Assembly (NCBI RefSeq): GCF_022179285.1
Contig: NZ_BPQO01000028.1
Coordinates: 1 to 64,000, forward strand
Source of the DNA: Methylobacterium hispanicum
GTDB taxonomy: Bacteria > Pseudomonadota > Alphaproteobacteria > Rhizobiales > Beijerinckiaceae
DNA: 64,000 nucleotides
Reading direction: 5' to 3'
This document shows, piece after piece, positions 25,147 to 34,090 of the stretch (the stretch's first letter is position 1; every line of letters begins with the position of its first letter). The translations under genes and the position numbers were made by a program. The notes under the pieces are model-generated. The model saw only the letters and a list, made by a program, of their open reading frames with translations, did no database searches and was not told where the DNA came from.

Positions 25147-25604
25147 CACGCATCCGCCGGCGCGGCAGAGGTGGACGCCGCTTGCCGGGAGACGGCGGAT
25201 GGCAGGGCCTGGAACAGCAGCATGCCGACGACCATGGCGGCGACGAAGACCGCGGCCCGGGTCGGCACGACCGAGAGGAGGGTCAGCGCCGGCCCGGGGC
25301 AGAGGCCGGCCAAGCCCCAGCCGATGCCGAAGACCGCGGCGCCCGTCAGCAAGCGCGGATCGAGGTCGCGCCGCGTCGGGATCTCCAGCTTGGGCGCGAG
25401 CACTGGCCGGCCCCGGCGCGTCGCGATGCGGTAACCGGCGGCCGAGACCGTGACGGCACCCGCCATGACGAAGGCGAGGCTCGGGTCCCAGCGGCCGGTC
25501 ACGTCGAGGAAGGCGAGGACCTTGGCCGGGTTGGCCATGCCGGAGACGATGAGGCCAAGCCCGAACAGCAGGCCGGCCGCGAACGCGGACACGATCCTGG
25601 ACAT
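25146..25604 (-). CDS. YeeE/YedE family membrane protein, second half-type
   Basis: A 152-residue protein with four hydrophobic spans (sulphur transport domain). The motif GIGWGLAGLCPGPAL near residue 95 holds the conserved Cys thought to carry the sulfur atom of thiosulfate or persulfide in YeeE. It pairs with the 141-residue YeeE-type gene just upstream (2 bases apart); together they equal one full-length YeeE. Likely role: sulfur-species transport in the sulfide detoxification operon. Confidence 0.85.
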   Translation of the reverse strand: MSRIVSAFAAGLLFGLGLIVSGMANPAKVLAFLDVTGRWDPSLAFVMAGAVTVSAAGYRIATRRGRPVLAPKLEIPTRRDLDPRLLTGAAVFGIGWGLAGLCPGPALTLLSVVPTRAAVFVAAMVVGMLLFQALPSAVSRQAASTSAAPADA

Positions 25605-25606
25605 GG

Positions 25607-26032
25607 TCAGGCTCCGATCAGGTGACGCGTGACGAAGACCGTCACGGCGGCGGCGGCCATGAATGTGCCGGTCGCCACGAGGGAGCGGGGCGAGCCGCGG
25701 CCGACGCCGCAGACGCCGTGGCCGCTGGTGCAGCCGGCTCCGAGCCGCGCGCCGAAACCGACCAGCAATCCCGCAAGCCCGAGGAGCGGGAGCGAGGCCT
25801 CGACCGCCACGGGCGGCCTGCCGCCGCCGAGGCCGGCGTGGACGAGGGGCGCGAGAAGCAGGCCGGCGAGGAAGGCGGCGCGCCAGCCGATCCCGCCGGT
25901 GCTCGGCGGCAGCAGGCCGCCCAGAATGCCGCTGACGCCCGCGATGCGGCCGTTGAGTATCAGGAAGAGCGCTGCGGAGGCGCCGATCATGAGACCGCCG
26001 AAAACGGCGGAAAGCGGGGTGAAGGTATCCAT
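25607..26032 (-). CDS. YeeE/YedE family membrane protein, first half-type
   Basis: A 141-residue protein with four hydrophobic spans and the signature GAGCTSGHGVCG near residue 103, whose Cys residues form the sulfur relay of this family. It is the promoter-proximal gene of the sulfide operon. ATG at 26032 is preferred, with AGGAG 8 bases upstream; GTG at 26041 is in frame. About 110 bases upstream lies the BigR/SqrR-type operator. Confidence 0.85.
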   Translation of the reverse strand: MDTFTPLSAVFGGLMIGASAALFLILNGRIAGVSGILGGLLPPSTGGIGWRAAFLAGLLLAPLVHAGLGGGRPPVAVEASLPLLGLAGLLVGFGARLGAGCTSGHGVCGVGRGSPRSLVATGTFMAAAAVTVFVTRHLIGA

Positions 26033-26145
26033 GGCACTCACTCCTGGACCGCGGTGCCGGGCGTCTCGCGCAGGCTTGGAGCGATCCCTCAGGCGCCGGG
26101 GGCGTGGCCGTCGTGAGCGGCAGCGTCCAGCGACGGCGCCACCAG

Positions 26146-26186
26146 ATTAGTGATGTCTAAATTAGAAATATCTAATCAAATGTCAA
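26146..26186 (-). promoter_or_regulatory. sigma-70 promoter overlapped by a BigR/SqrR-type operator
   Basis: Two adjoining A/T-rich palindromes stand out in GC-rich DNA: ATTAG-N6-CTAA (26146-26160) and ATTAGA-N4-TCTAAT (26161-26176). On the minus strand, a perfect -35 TTGACA (26181-26186) is followed after 16 bases by TAATTT (26159-26164), so the palindromes cover the spacer and -10. This faces the sulfide operon (26032 to 23475). The local ArsR-family protein with paired Cys is the natural repressor; persulfide would relieve binding. Confidence 0.8.
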
Positions 26187-26710
26187 GGGATGGCGGGGAG
26201 ACGCCGGATGGTCCGGGACGGCGGAACGGGCCGCGCTCCACACCGCCCCTGGCGTGAACCGCCGGATCGAGGCGGCGCTTCACGAGAGCCTCCGCTGGCA
26301 CGGGGGCATCCCGAGGCGAGCGGCCGGCGGTCGCGCGAACTGGACGGGAATGGGATCGCGGGCCCACGTCGGCGGCCAACGCGGCGACGCTGGCCGGGAT
26401 GGCTCTCGGGAGCGGTCACGGACCGGCGCCGGTCACGGCTCCCGGCGGCCGTGGCCGCCTTTCTGCCGCCTCACGCCGTCCAGGACTGGGGCCCGCCGTT
26501 GCCTGTCCTGAGGCGCCTCGACCTTCGGGCCGCCCGGGCGATCGATGTCGAGCGCGACGCCCTGCGGGCACGCCGGGGGTTCCGATCCGGTTGGCCCCGG
26601 AGCCGACGACCGTGGCAGCCGGGTCGACCACGCCGTCACGGCGGCGCTGGGTGGACGGCCAAGCCGCCGACGCGGCGGAGCGCGCGCCTGGCGGAGCCCT
26701 GGTTACCCGA
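26187..26710. other. 524-base stretch without a supported gene
   Basis: This lies between the sulfide-operon promoter and the repressor gene. Open frames on both strands are Arg/Gly/Pro-rich with no motif. In related operons the repressor directly precedes the transporters, so this could be an insertion or decayed gene, but I recognise nothing in it. Confidence 0.35.
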
Positions 26711-27034
26711 TCAGCCCGCCTCCGGGCAGAAGATGTCCTTGAGCGTCGCGAGCAGGCGCGCGGCGCGGGGATCCTCCAGGCGATAGTGGAGCGTCTGGCT
26801 CTCGCGCCGGAAGGCGACCAGCCCGTCCTCGCGCAGCTTGGCAAGATGCTGCGAGAGGGCCGATTGGCTGAGGTCCACCGCCTCGGCCAGGCTCGTCACG
26901 TCCATCTCGCCCCGGGCGACCAGCAGGCATAGGATGAGGAGACGCTTCTCGTTCGCGAGAAGGCGCAGCAGGCGCGCGGCATCGGCCGCCTTGTCCTGAA
27001 GGCGCAGCAGGTCGGTCGTTGTCACCGCATCCAT
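26711..27034 (-). CDS. bigR: ArsR-family persulfide sensor (BigR/SqrR type)
   Basis: A 107-residue winged-helix repressor. The recognition helix is in LSQSALSQHLAKLREDGL. Two Cys residues, one in helix 2 (LLILCLLV) and one near the C terminus (DIFCPEAG), match the pair that forms a tetrasulfide or disulfide bridge in SqrR/BigR, releasing DNA when persulfides rise. Classical ArsR metal motifs (ELCVCDL) are absent. ATG at 27034 gives the usual family length; an ATG at 27085 would add 17 residues. It should regulate the operon at 23475-26032 through the palindromes at 26146-26176. Confidence 0.85.
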   Translation of the reverse strand: MDAVTTTDLLRLQDKAADAARLLRLLANEKRLLILCLLVARGEMDVTSLAEAVDLSQSALSQHLAKLREDGLVAFRRESQTLHYRLEDPRAARLLATLKDIFCPEAG

Positions 27035-27811
27035 CGACGTCGGCCGCCCTGTATTAGACAACCCTGTTTTAGCTGGCACTAACATGGTGGCTCTGACAGG
27101 AATTCCCAACCCTGGCGATGCCGGGCAGGCAGACGTGGCCGGCGCGTAACGCGCTCGACATCTTCGCCCGGCATCGCATGTTTCCCGCGGGAGCATCATC
27201 CGTCGAAGCCGGTGAGTCCACCGTGGGACGCAGGACAACCGCGCCTGCGGGCGGGAGCGCGCGCTCGAAGCCGTCCGGGAAGCTCTCTGATGGACGTCTC
27301 AAGGCGGCGCCACCGGAATTCAGTCGGCAGCGGCGGGCTCGGCACGCGCTCGGGGGAGACCGCCCGGCAGGTCGCTCTCGCGCAACGGGTTCATGGTCCG
27401 CGCCGCGGCCAGCACGGGACGGCGGCGTCGGCCACACCGGGACGGGCAGAGCACACGCGCCCGCCCACGCCCGTCGGCGCCGGCCAGCGACCGAGCCTGC
27501 CGATCCCCGGGAACGGACTGTTTCATGCGCTCTTCACGCAGACCCGGGGATCCGCTGTCAACCGCTTGAACTTGCTCACACTCTGCGTCCTTGCTCATTC
27601 ACGAGCCGGAGCAGGCCGAGCCGCGTTGACCTGGCAAGTGATGAGTGCCTTCCTCCGCCGTTCGCGAAGGCGCAGGCTCCCACGTCGAGGCAAGGCTTCT
27701 CCCCAGGCATCGGCACCGGACCCTCCGTTCCGGGAACATGGCGGCCTTCCGAACAGGCCGGGTGATGCCCGCGCAGCGGCCTGCGGAAGCCCGGCCGCTC
27801 TTCCTCGTCGC
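27035..27811. other. 777-base stretch without a supported gene
   Basis: This separates the sulfide repressor from the end of the AddA-like gene. Only chance-type open frames cover it. A small A/T-rich patch at 27051-27085 upstream of the repressor (with ATTAGA and TTTTAG elements) may be its own promoter or a weak operator. No repeat or RNA gene seen. Confidence 0.35.
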
Positions 27812-30800
27812 TCATCCAGCCCCGACGTCGGCCATCGCGGCGCGGGTCACCGGGACGACCCGGCCGCTCGTCACGAAGACGATCAGGCCGAGGCGCGCGC
27901 CCGTCGCGAGAAGGTATCGGGCCACCTGACGCCGGTAGTCGGCGAGGACCGCCTCCGCAGGATCCACGTCGCTTTTCCAGTCCACCACGATGTCCGGCTT
28001 GCCGACCGCGTCGCAGGCAATCGCGTCCACCACGCCCGCCGTCGCCTGGTCCTCGTCGGCGAGGCTCTCGAACCCGAACACGGGCAACTCGGCCTGGAGG
28101 CGCTCGCGGATCCCGGCGATCTCGGGAAGGCCGAGCGCCCGGGTCACGCTGGCCGCGACCTCGGCCAGGTCGACCTCGGCCCCGGCAGCGTCGCCGGTTC
28201 CGAGACCGAGCTGCCGGGCGAGGAGCCCGGCGCGCCGTCCGAGATCGTCGCCTTCGCTCGCCTCGCCCGTGAGGATCTCCTCCAGCAGCTTGTGGATGAG
28301 GATGCCGCGCTCCCGGCTGCCTGTCGGCCGTCCCCCGGGTCCGCGCCCGCCGTCGGTACCGCCCTCGACCAGGCCGGGGGCGCCGGACGTCTCGGGACCC
28401 GCCGCATCGCCGCGGCTGGGGACGATCCAGCGCAAGCGGCGCTGCCGGGCGACGGCGGCGGCCTCGGCGGCGAAGATTTCCCGTGTCTGACCGTTCGCGA
28501 ATTCCGGCGCGACGGCCGGCGTCCCGACCGGCAGCCGCTCCACGTCGATGGACGGCAAATCCGCCAGCCCGAGGTCGACCACCGCCGACCAGGACGTGCT
28601 GGCGCCCGGCTCGGCGAACCGCGTGAGCACCAGCGTCTCGCGGGCCCGCGTCGCCGCCACGTACCAGAGGCGGACCCGCTCGTTCCCGACCTCGCGCTTC
28701 TCGGCCTCCAGCGCCTCGTCGTAACCGGCCGGGCGCACCCCGAAGACCGGGCAGTAGAGACAGTTCGAGGCGCGGTCGACCAGGGCTCCGGAGACGGCCT
28801 TGGTCCGGGTGGTGGTGTTGATCGGGATCACGACGGGCCATTCGAGCCCCTTGGACGCGTGCATGGTGAGCAAGGAGACCGCGGCCTCCTGCGCGTCCGG
28901 CCGGCCCTCGACCGTGCGCGTCCGGCCCTCCCAGGCCGCCCTCATCGCCCCCGCGAAGGCCCGCAGGCCGCGCACGGCGAACGGGCGCGACATTTCCAGG
29001 AACAGGTCGATGTTGGCCAGCGCCCTCTCGGCGTGGCCGTCGTGACGCTGCTGCACCACCGGGCGCAGCATGAGCGCGTCGACGGCTTGGCTGAGGATGT
29101 CGTGCGGTGTCGTGCCGAGCGCCCGCTTCGCCAGGGCCTGCAACCGTTCCAGCACCGGCCGGGCCACCGGATGGTTCACGTGCGCGACATCGACGTGCAG
29201 GCGCAGCCTGGGGACGCTCTCCGGGCGCTCCGGGTCGCGCGGCAGTCCGTCGACGAGGTCGAGCAACTCCTCGTCGGTCAGGCCGACGGCCGGCCCCCGC
29301 AGCAGGGCCCCGAGCGCGAGCGTGTCGCGCGGGTCGGCGAGCACCCGCGTCAGCGCGATCAGGTCATGCACCTCCTGCCGCCGGAAGAAGCCCTTGCCGG
29401 CCTGGGTCGAGACGGGGATGCCCCTGGCCTCAAGCGCCTCCTCGTACCGCCAGAGGTCGCTCCCGCTCGGTGCCAGCAGCGCGATGTCGCCGGCCCGGAG
29501 CGTGCGGGTGCCCGCGCGCTTGCAGGTCACGAGCTGGTGCCCGATCAGGCGCGCGCAAAGGTCCGCGACCGCTTCCGCCTCGGCGTCGCGCAGCGCCTCC
29601 GCGGTCCGCTTCGCCCCGTCGGCACCGGCCGGCACGTCGAGCGCCGCGATGCAGGGTCCGCGGTCGTGGTCGGGATGGAAGGCGTCGAGCGCCGCGAACC
29701 CGGGTTGCCCGACCCCGTTCAGGATGTCGCCGAAGCGTTCGTCCACGTAGGCGAGGATCGAGCGGCAGGACCGGAAGTTCGTCGAGATCGCGAGGACGTC
29801 GTCGGGCGAGCGCGCGAGGATGCGGTCGCGCGCCCGGACGTAGGTCGACACGTCCGCCCCGCGGAAGCGGTAGATCGCCTGCTTCGGATCGCCGACCAGG
29901 AACAGCGCGCCCGGCCGCAGCACGCGTTCCGTCCACGCGTCGGCCGCGCCGTCGGGCAGCTCGCCGCACAGCCGCCAGAGGATCTCCGTCTGAATCGGGT
30001 CCGTGTCCTGGAACTCGTCGACCAGGACGTGGCGGTAGCGGCGCCCCAGCGCCTGCCGCACGGTCTCGTGCGCGCGGAGCAGCGTGGCGGCCGCGGCGAT
30101 CAGGTCGTCGAAATCGAGCAGGGCGCCGTCGCGCTTTCGGGCCTGGTACCGGTCGAGAACGGTCCGCACCGTTCCGACGAGCCTGGCCAGGAGTTCGCTC
30201 GCGGCGTTGGCCTTCAGCCGGCGCCAAGCCTCGCAGCACGCGACGTGCAGGCGCTCGGCCGACGCCTGGAGCCGGTCGGCCTCCGTCTTCGGAAGGCCGA
30301 CCAGCTTGGCGGCGCCGGCCCACTTGCCTTTGCCCCCGCGGTACTTCGCGAAGTCGCCGTCCGCCTTGCACAGGCTCGCCTCCGCCGCCGCCGTCAGGAT
30401 GGCGACGAGGTCGGCGTCGGCGACGCCGGTGTCCGGCAGCCGCGCGGCCATCGCCTGGAACGCCCGCACGTTCGCGGCGGTCTCACCCTCGGAAACCCCG
30501 CAGCTCCGCTGGAAGTCCGCGAAGGCCTGCACGCTGGCGCCGAAGGCCCGCACCAGGTCGGGAAGGGGTTCCGCCGGCGCGGTGCCCACCGCGCGCCCCT
30601 CGCGCAGGCAGCCGGCCACGCGGTCGATGGCCGCCAGGGCCGCGTCCGGGTCGGCCAGCACCATCTCCGCGACAAGGCCGCCGCCGCCGGAGAGGCACTC
30701 GCGGAGCCAGCCGTCGCGCAGATCCTGGAAGATGCCGTCCGCCTCCGCCTCGTCGGCGACCCGGGCGCCCGGGTCGATGTCGGCCTCGACCGGGTAGGGC

Positions 30801-31186
30801 TTGACCAGGCGCTGGCAGAACCCGTGGATGGTGGTGCAGGCCAGCGCGTCGAGATGCTCGCCGGCCTCGACCAGCCGGGCTCGCTGATCCGGAGACAACC
30901 CGTTCGGGAGGACGACCCGCAGCTCCTCCGGGACCTGCCCCTCGACCAGCCGGCCGACGACCTCGCCGACGCGCTCCAGCAGCTCGCTGGCGGCGAGTTC
31001 CGTGAAGGTGACCGCCGCGATGGATCCGGGGGCGACGCCCGCGGCCAGCATCATGGCGATGCGGCCGGCCATCAGCGCCGTCTTCCCGGATCCGGCCCCG
31101 GCCTCCACGAGCAGCGACCTGTCGTGGGCGGTCATGGCGAGCGCGCGCTGGGCCGCGTCGGCGAGGCCCCGGTCGTGGGCGGTCAT
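27812..31186 (-). CDS. AddA-like UvrD helicase with C-terminal PD-(D/E)XK nuclease
   Basis: A 1124-residue SF1 helicase-nuclease. Walker A is EAGAGSGKT (30-36), Walker B is LVDEFQDTDP, motif III/IV is VGDPKQAIYRFRGAD, and motif V is TMHASKGLEWPVV. A RecB/AddA-type nuclease closes the chain: HKLLEEIL, then D1069-W-K1071 in VVDWKSD, then Q--RY. It should unwind DNA from ends and cut it with its partner. It shares TGATG with the stop of the AddB-like gene upstream. Its N terminus contains MTAHDR twice (residues 1 and 18); the first is kept because the Q-motif lies between them. Housekeeping AddA is an alternative identity, but its company is unusual. Confidence 0.85.
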   Translation of the reverse strand: MTAHDRGLADAAQRALAMTAHDRSLLVEAGAGSGKTALMAGRIAMMLAAGVAPGSIAAVTFTELAASELLERVGEVVGRLVEGQVPEELRVVLPNGLSPDQRARLVEAGEHLDALACTTIHGFCQRLVKPYPVEADIDPGARVADEAEADGIFQDLRDGWLRECLSGGGGLVAEMVLADPDAALAAIDRVAGCLREGRAVGTAPAEPLPDLVRAFGASVQAFADFQRSCGVSEGETAANVRAFQAMAARLPDTGVADADLVAILTAAAEASLCKADGDFAKYRGGKGKWAGAAKLVGLPKTEADRLQASAERLHVACCEAWRRLKANAASELLARLVGTVRTVLDRYQARKRDGALLDFDDLIAAAATLLRAHETVRQALGRRYRHVLVDEFQDTDPIQTEILWRLCGELPDGAADAWTERVLRPGALFLVGDPKQAIYRFRGADVSTYVRARDRILARSPDDVLAISTNFRSCRSILAYVDERFGDILNGVGQPGFAALDAFHPDHDRGPCIAALDVPAGADGAKRTAEALRDAEAEAVADLCARLIGHQLVTCKRAGTRTLRAGDIALLAPSGSDLWRYEEALEARGIPVSTQAGKGFFRRQEVHDLIALTRVLADPRDTLALGALLRGPAVGLTDEELLDLVDGLPRDPERPESVPRLRLHVDVAHVNHPVARPVLERLQALAKRALGTTPHDILSQAVDALMLRPVVQQRHDGHAERALANIDLFLEMSRPFAVRGLRAFAGAMRAAWEGRTRTVEGRPDAQEAAVSLLTMHASKGLEWPVVIPINTTTRTKAVSGALVDRASNCLYCPVFGVRPAGYDEALEAEKREVGNERVRLWYVAATRARETLVLTRFAEPGASTSWSAVVDLGLADLPSIDVERLPVGTPAVAPEFANGQTREIFAAEAAAVARQRRLRWIVPSRGDAAGPETSGAPGLVEGGTDGGRGPGGRPTGSRERGILIHKLLEEILTGEASEGDDLGRRAGLLARQLGLGTGDAAGAEVDLAEVAASVTRALGLPEIAGIRERLQAELPVFGFESLADEDQATAGVVDAIACDAVGKPDIVVDWKSDVDPAEAVLADYRRQVARYLLATGARLGLIVFVTSGRVVPVTRAAMADVGAG

Positions 31187-33855
31187 CAGGCGGCCTCCCA
31201 GACGCGGGCGGCCTCGCCGAGCGCCGTCGTCACCAGGTCGTGCTTGCGCGGGCAGTAGGTCTTGTCGGCGTTCGCCGGCAGCGCGAAGGCCAGGTCGTTC
31301 CAGGCATCCCGGGCATCGGGGCCGGCGAAGGCGTTGCCGGCCCGCAGGCTCGCGCCGGCCGCGACGAGATACGTGGCCAGCTCGTCGAGGGCCTCGTCCG
31401 GCCGTTCGAGCCGGAGGCACAGGGATTCCCGCGGGAAGTGCAGCGAGGCATCGATCGACACGTCCGCGCCGAGGAGCACGCGGGTGGCGTAGCCGTACAG
31501 GCACCGCTGCAGTTCGCGGCCGCCGTCGAGGACCGTCCCCGCCTCGCGGGGCTTGCCGGTCTTGTAGTCGCGCACCCGCGCGCTGCCGCGGTCGTGCGAC
31601 AGGTCGAGCCGGTCGATGTAGCCGGAGATCCGGAAACCGGTGCCGGGTATCGTGACCGTGGCGTCGCTGTCCCAGGGGAGGGGGTGGTGGTCGCGCTTCG
31701 GCGGCTGCCCGCCGAACGGGACCTCGACCCAGCTTCCCTGCCCGAGGAGAGGCTGGTCGGGGTGGGTGAGCGCGGCCAGGGCGAGCGCGGCCGTCTCGTC
31801 CAGGGTCCGCCGCCAGATCAGCCGCGGCGGGATCGGGCGCTCGCGCTCCCAGACCTCGGCGACGGTGGCGAGGACCGCGGCCAGCGCCCGGCGCTTGCCC
31901 GCGTCCGTCGACGGGGCGAAGCCGCCATCCGCCTCCAGGGCGACCACCGCGCGTTCGAGCACCTCGTGCAGGAGGTTGCCGAAGGCCTGATGACCGAGCG
32001 TGAGCGGCTCCGCGGCCGCGTCGGCCGTCTCCAGGCCGAGCCCGTAGGTCCAGACGAAGCCCAGCGGGTCGCGCAGGAGCTTGCGCAGCGACCGGGCGGA
32101 ATGGGTGCGATCCAGGATCGCGAGCACGACCGGGTGGTCCGGCCGGACGCGCCCGTCGTGCGCGGTCAGCTCCGCCCGGCCCCAGGCCCGCCAGCAGCCC
32201 GCCGCGCAGATGGCCGGGGCCGTCGCGCGGAACTCCGCCGGCCGGGCCATGAGTCGGTCGACCTCGCCCACGGCGTGGGCCGGGACGCGGTTGCGCCCCA
32301 GGTAGGTCTCGGCCGCGCCGAACTCGCGCAGCAGCGGGCTCCTCCCGAGCAGGCGCCCGTCGGGGCCGCGCCGCGGCCGGGACAGCACGACGGCCCCGGC
32401 GCTGGTGGCCAGAATCGCGCGGAAGTCGCTCCTGTCGGCCAGCGGCCTGGGGAAGGGGTCGAGAAGACGGGACGGCACGAGATGGTCCGACAGCAGCCGA
32501 TCTTCCGCGCTGACCTGCGGCCAGCCGCGCGAGCTCAGCCCGAGCAGGCGCACGAAGCGCCGCGGGGCGGCGGCCAGCGCCGAGGCGGGGGCCCAGACGA
32601 CCGAGGCGCAGGCGTCCGCCCCGTCGTCGATGCGCAGGCGTCCCAGCGTCAGGTCGACGACGGCCGGCGCCCCCTCGATCAAGGCCTTGCGCCAGATCCG
32701 GAGCGCCAGGCCGTGCAGGAAGCGCTCTCCCGCCTCCGCCGCGACCGACACGCCCTGCACGAGCACGCCCACGACGTCCCGCAGCGCCGGGACGTGGTCC
32801 TGCCCGTCCGGGAAATCCTCTGCCCGGAGGCTGTTCAGCAGCCGTTCCCAGGCCGTCGGGTCGGTCAGCGGCGCCTCGCGCGGAAGGACGCGGGTCCATC
32901 GCTCGGGCAACGCGGCGAAGGGACCGGGGCCGTCGCGCAGGAGGGCCGCCAAGCGGCGGACGCCGTCCTGCGAGATCCCCCTGACCAGGACGTCGGCGAG
33001 GGCGGCCGCGGCCTGCCCCTCGCGGACGCTGGCGGCGGGCACCCCGTGGACGAAGCGCACGTCGAGGTTCGCCTCCGCCCGGAGCGCGAGCACGACGTCG
33101 TCGTACTCCTCGGTGCGGCAGGCCGCGACCGCGATGTCCGCGGGCGCGGCCTGCCCGGACGCCATCAGCTCGCGGGCCCAGCGCAGCGCCTCCAGGACCT
33201 CGTGCCTCGGGGTCGCCGCGCTGCAGACCGCGACCGCCGGCCGTTCCGGCGCGCACGTGACGACGCGGATGCCGGCCGCCTCCACCCAATCCGGGACGGA
33301 GCGCGGCCCCGCCACCCAGGTCACGGGAACGTGCGCGACCAGGGATGCGACGAGGCCGCGCCAGCACGGCGGCACGTCCGGGAGCCCGACGATCTCGACG
33401 GGCCCGAGCACCCGCGGCGCGTGGGCGAGACGCGCCCGCGCGGCCTCGGCGAGGTCGACGGGCCGCATCATCCCGGCCGGCAGGCGGGCGAGGACGGCCT
33501 CCTCCAGGCGCCGGACCGAGGCGGTCCGGTCGGCCGGGTCGGCCGACCGCGCCAGGTCGAAGGCGGCCAGCCACGCCTTCCGCACGGTCTCGGCGGCGGC
33601 GTCGACCATGCCCGGCAGCGTCTTGATGGGATCGAGCTCGCCGAGGTCCGTTTCGGCGAGGGCGGCCGGCAGAAGGCTCTTGAGCGTCTCGTCGTCGACC
33701 GGTCGCGCGAAGCCCCCGGCGAGGCGCGCCACCATGCGCTCCACGGGCATGAGCTGGACGCCATGGTCGGACCGGCGCGCGGCGGCCAGCCGGCCGTCCG
33801 ACATGGCGAGGCGGCCTTGGATCACCACCGTCCGGCGCGCCATCATGCGAATCAT
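31186..33855 (-). CDS. AddB-like PD-(D/E)XK nuclease
   Basis: An 889-residue protein whose C terminus carries a RecB-like nuclease core: D763-Y-K765 in RVRDYKTGK, then Q--LYGYA. The first 600 residues look like an inactivated helicase fold, as in AddB, without a Walker A. I do not see the four Cys of the AddB iron-sulfur cluster clearly; CPRKHD near the end is a possible remnant. It is expected to pair with the AddA-like protein coded next to it. The start ATG at 33855 has GGGGA upstream. A 235-base gap separates it from the helicase at 34091, so the pair may have its own promoter. Confidence 0.78.
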   Translation of the reverse strand: MIRMMARRTVVIQGRLAMSDGRLAAARRSDHGVQLMPVERMVARLAGGFARPVDDETLKSLLPAALAETDLGELDPIKTLPGMVDAAAETVRKAWLAAFDLARSADPADRTASVRRLEEAVLARLPAGMMRPVDLAEAARARLAHAPRVLGPVEIVGLPDVPPCWRGLVASLVAHVPVTWVAGPRSVPDWVEAAGIRVVTCAPERPAVAVCSAATPRHEVLEALRWARELMASGQAAPADIAVAACRTEEYDDVVLALRAEANLDVRFVHGVPAASVREGQAAAALADVLVRGISQDGVRRLAALLRDGPGPFAALPERWTRVLPREAPLTDPTAWERLLNSLRAEDFPDGQDHVPALRDVVGVLVQGVSVAAEAGERFLHGLALRIWRKALIEGAPAVVDLTLGRLRIDDGADACASVVWAPASALAAAPRRFVRLLGLSSRGWPQVSAEDRLLSDHLVPSRLLDPFPRPLADRSDFRAILATSAGAVVLSRPRRGPDGRLLGRSPLLREFGAAETYLGRNRVPAHAVGEVDRLMARPAEFRATAPAICAAGCWRAWGRAELTAHDGRVRPDHPVVLAILDRTHSARSLRKLLRDPLGFVWTYGLGLETADAAAEPLTLGHQAFGNLLHEVLERAVVALEADGGFAPSTDAGKRRALAAVLATVAEVWERERPIPPRLIWRRTLDETAALALAALTHPDQPLLGQGSWVEVPFGGQPPKRDHHPLPWDSDATVTIPGTGFRISGYIDRLDLSHDRGSARVRDYKTGKPREAGTVLDGGRELQRCLYGYATRVLLGADVSIDASLHFPRESLCLRLERPDEALDELATYLVAAGASLRAGNAFAGPDARDAWNDLAFALPANADKTYCPRKHDLVTTALGEAARVWEAA

Positions 33856-34090
33856 TTCCCCGACCGTCGACCGTCACCCATCTCCGGCGAGGCTGAAGAA
33901 ACGGTCAAGCTCGTACGAGTCGCCCCGGCCCAGCCGTGCACAACCTGCTCGAACCTGACGATGGCCGAGGCTTTGGCTCCGCGCCCGGGCGCGAGCTTGC
34001 GCGCTCTTCCCGGCGCGCCCGTGCCCAGCGCGGCCCGCTCGGGGTCGCCAGCTTCCCCTGGGCCCGCTCGGCCGCGCCCGTCACCGGGCG

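Noticed and set aside
26177..26710. Open frames between the sulfide promoter and the repressor as genes
   Set aside because: Arg/Gly/Pro-rich, no ribosome site or motif, frames open on both strands alike.
27051..27085. Second BigR operator upstream of the repressor gene
   Set aside because: ATTAGA and TTTTAG elements are present but do not form a convincing dyad.
27212..31258. A 1348-codon open frame on the plus strand, antisense to the AddA-like gene
   Set aside because: It is His/Arg/Gly/Asp-rich with no domain, opposite a helicase-nuclease with full motifs; long antisense frames are expected in such GC-rich coding DNA.
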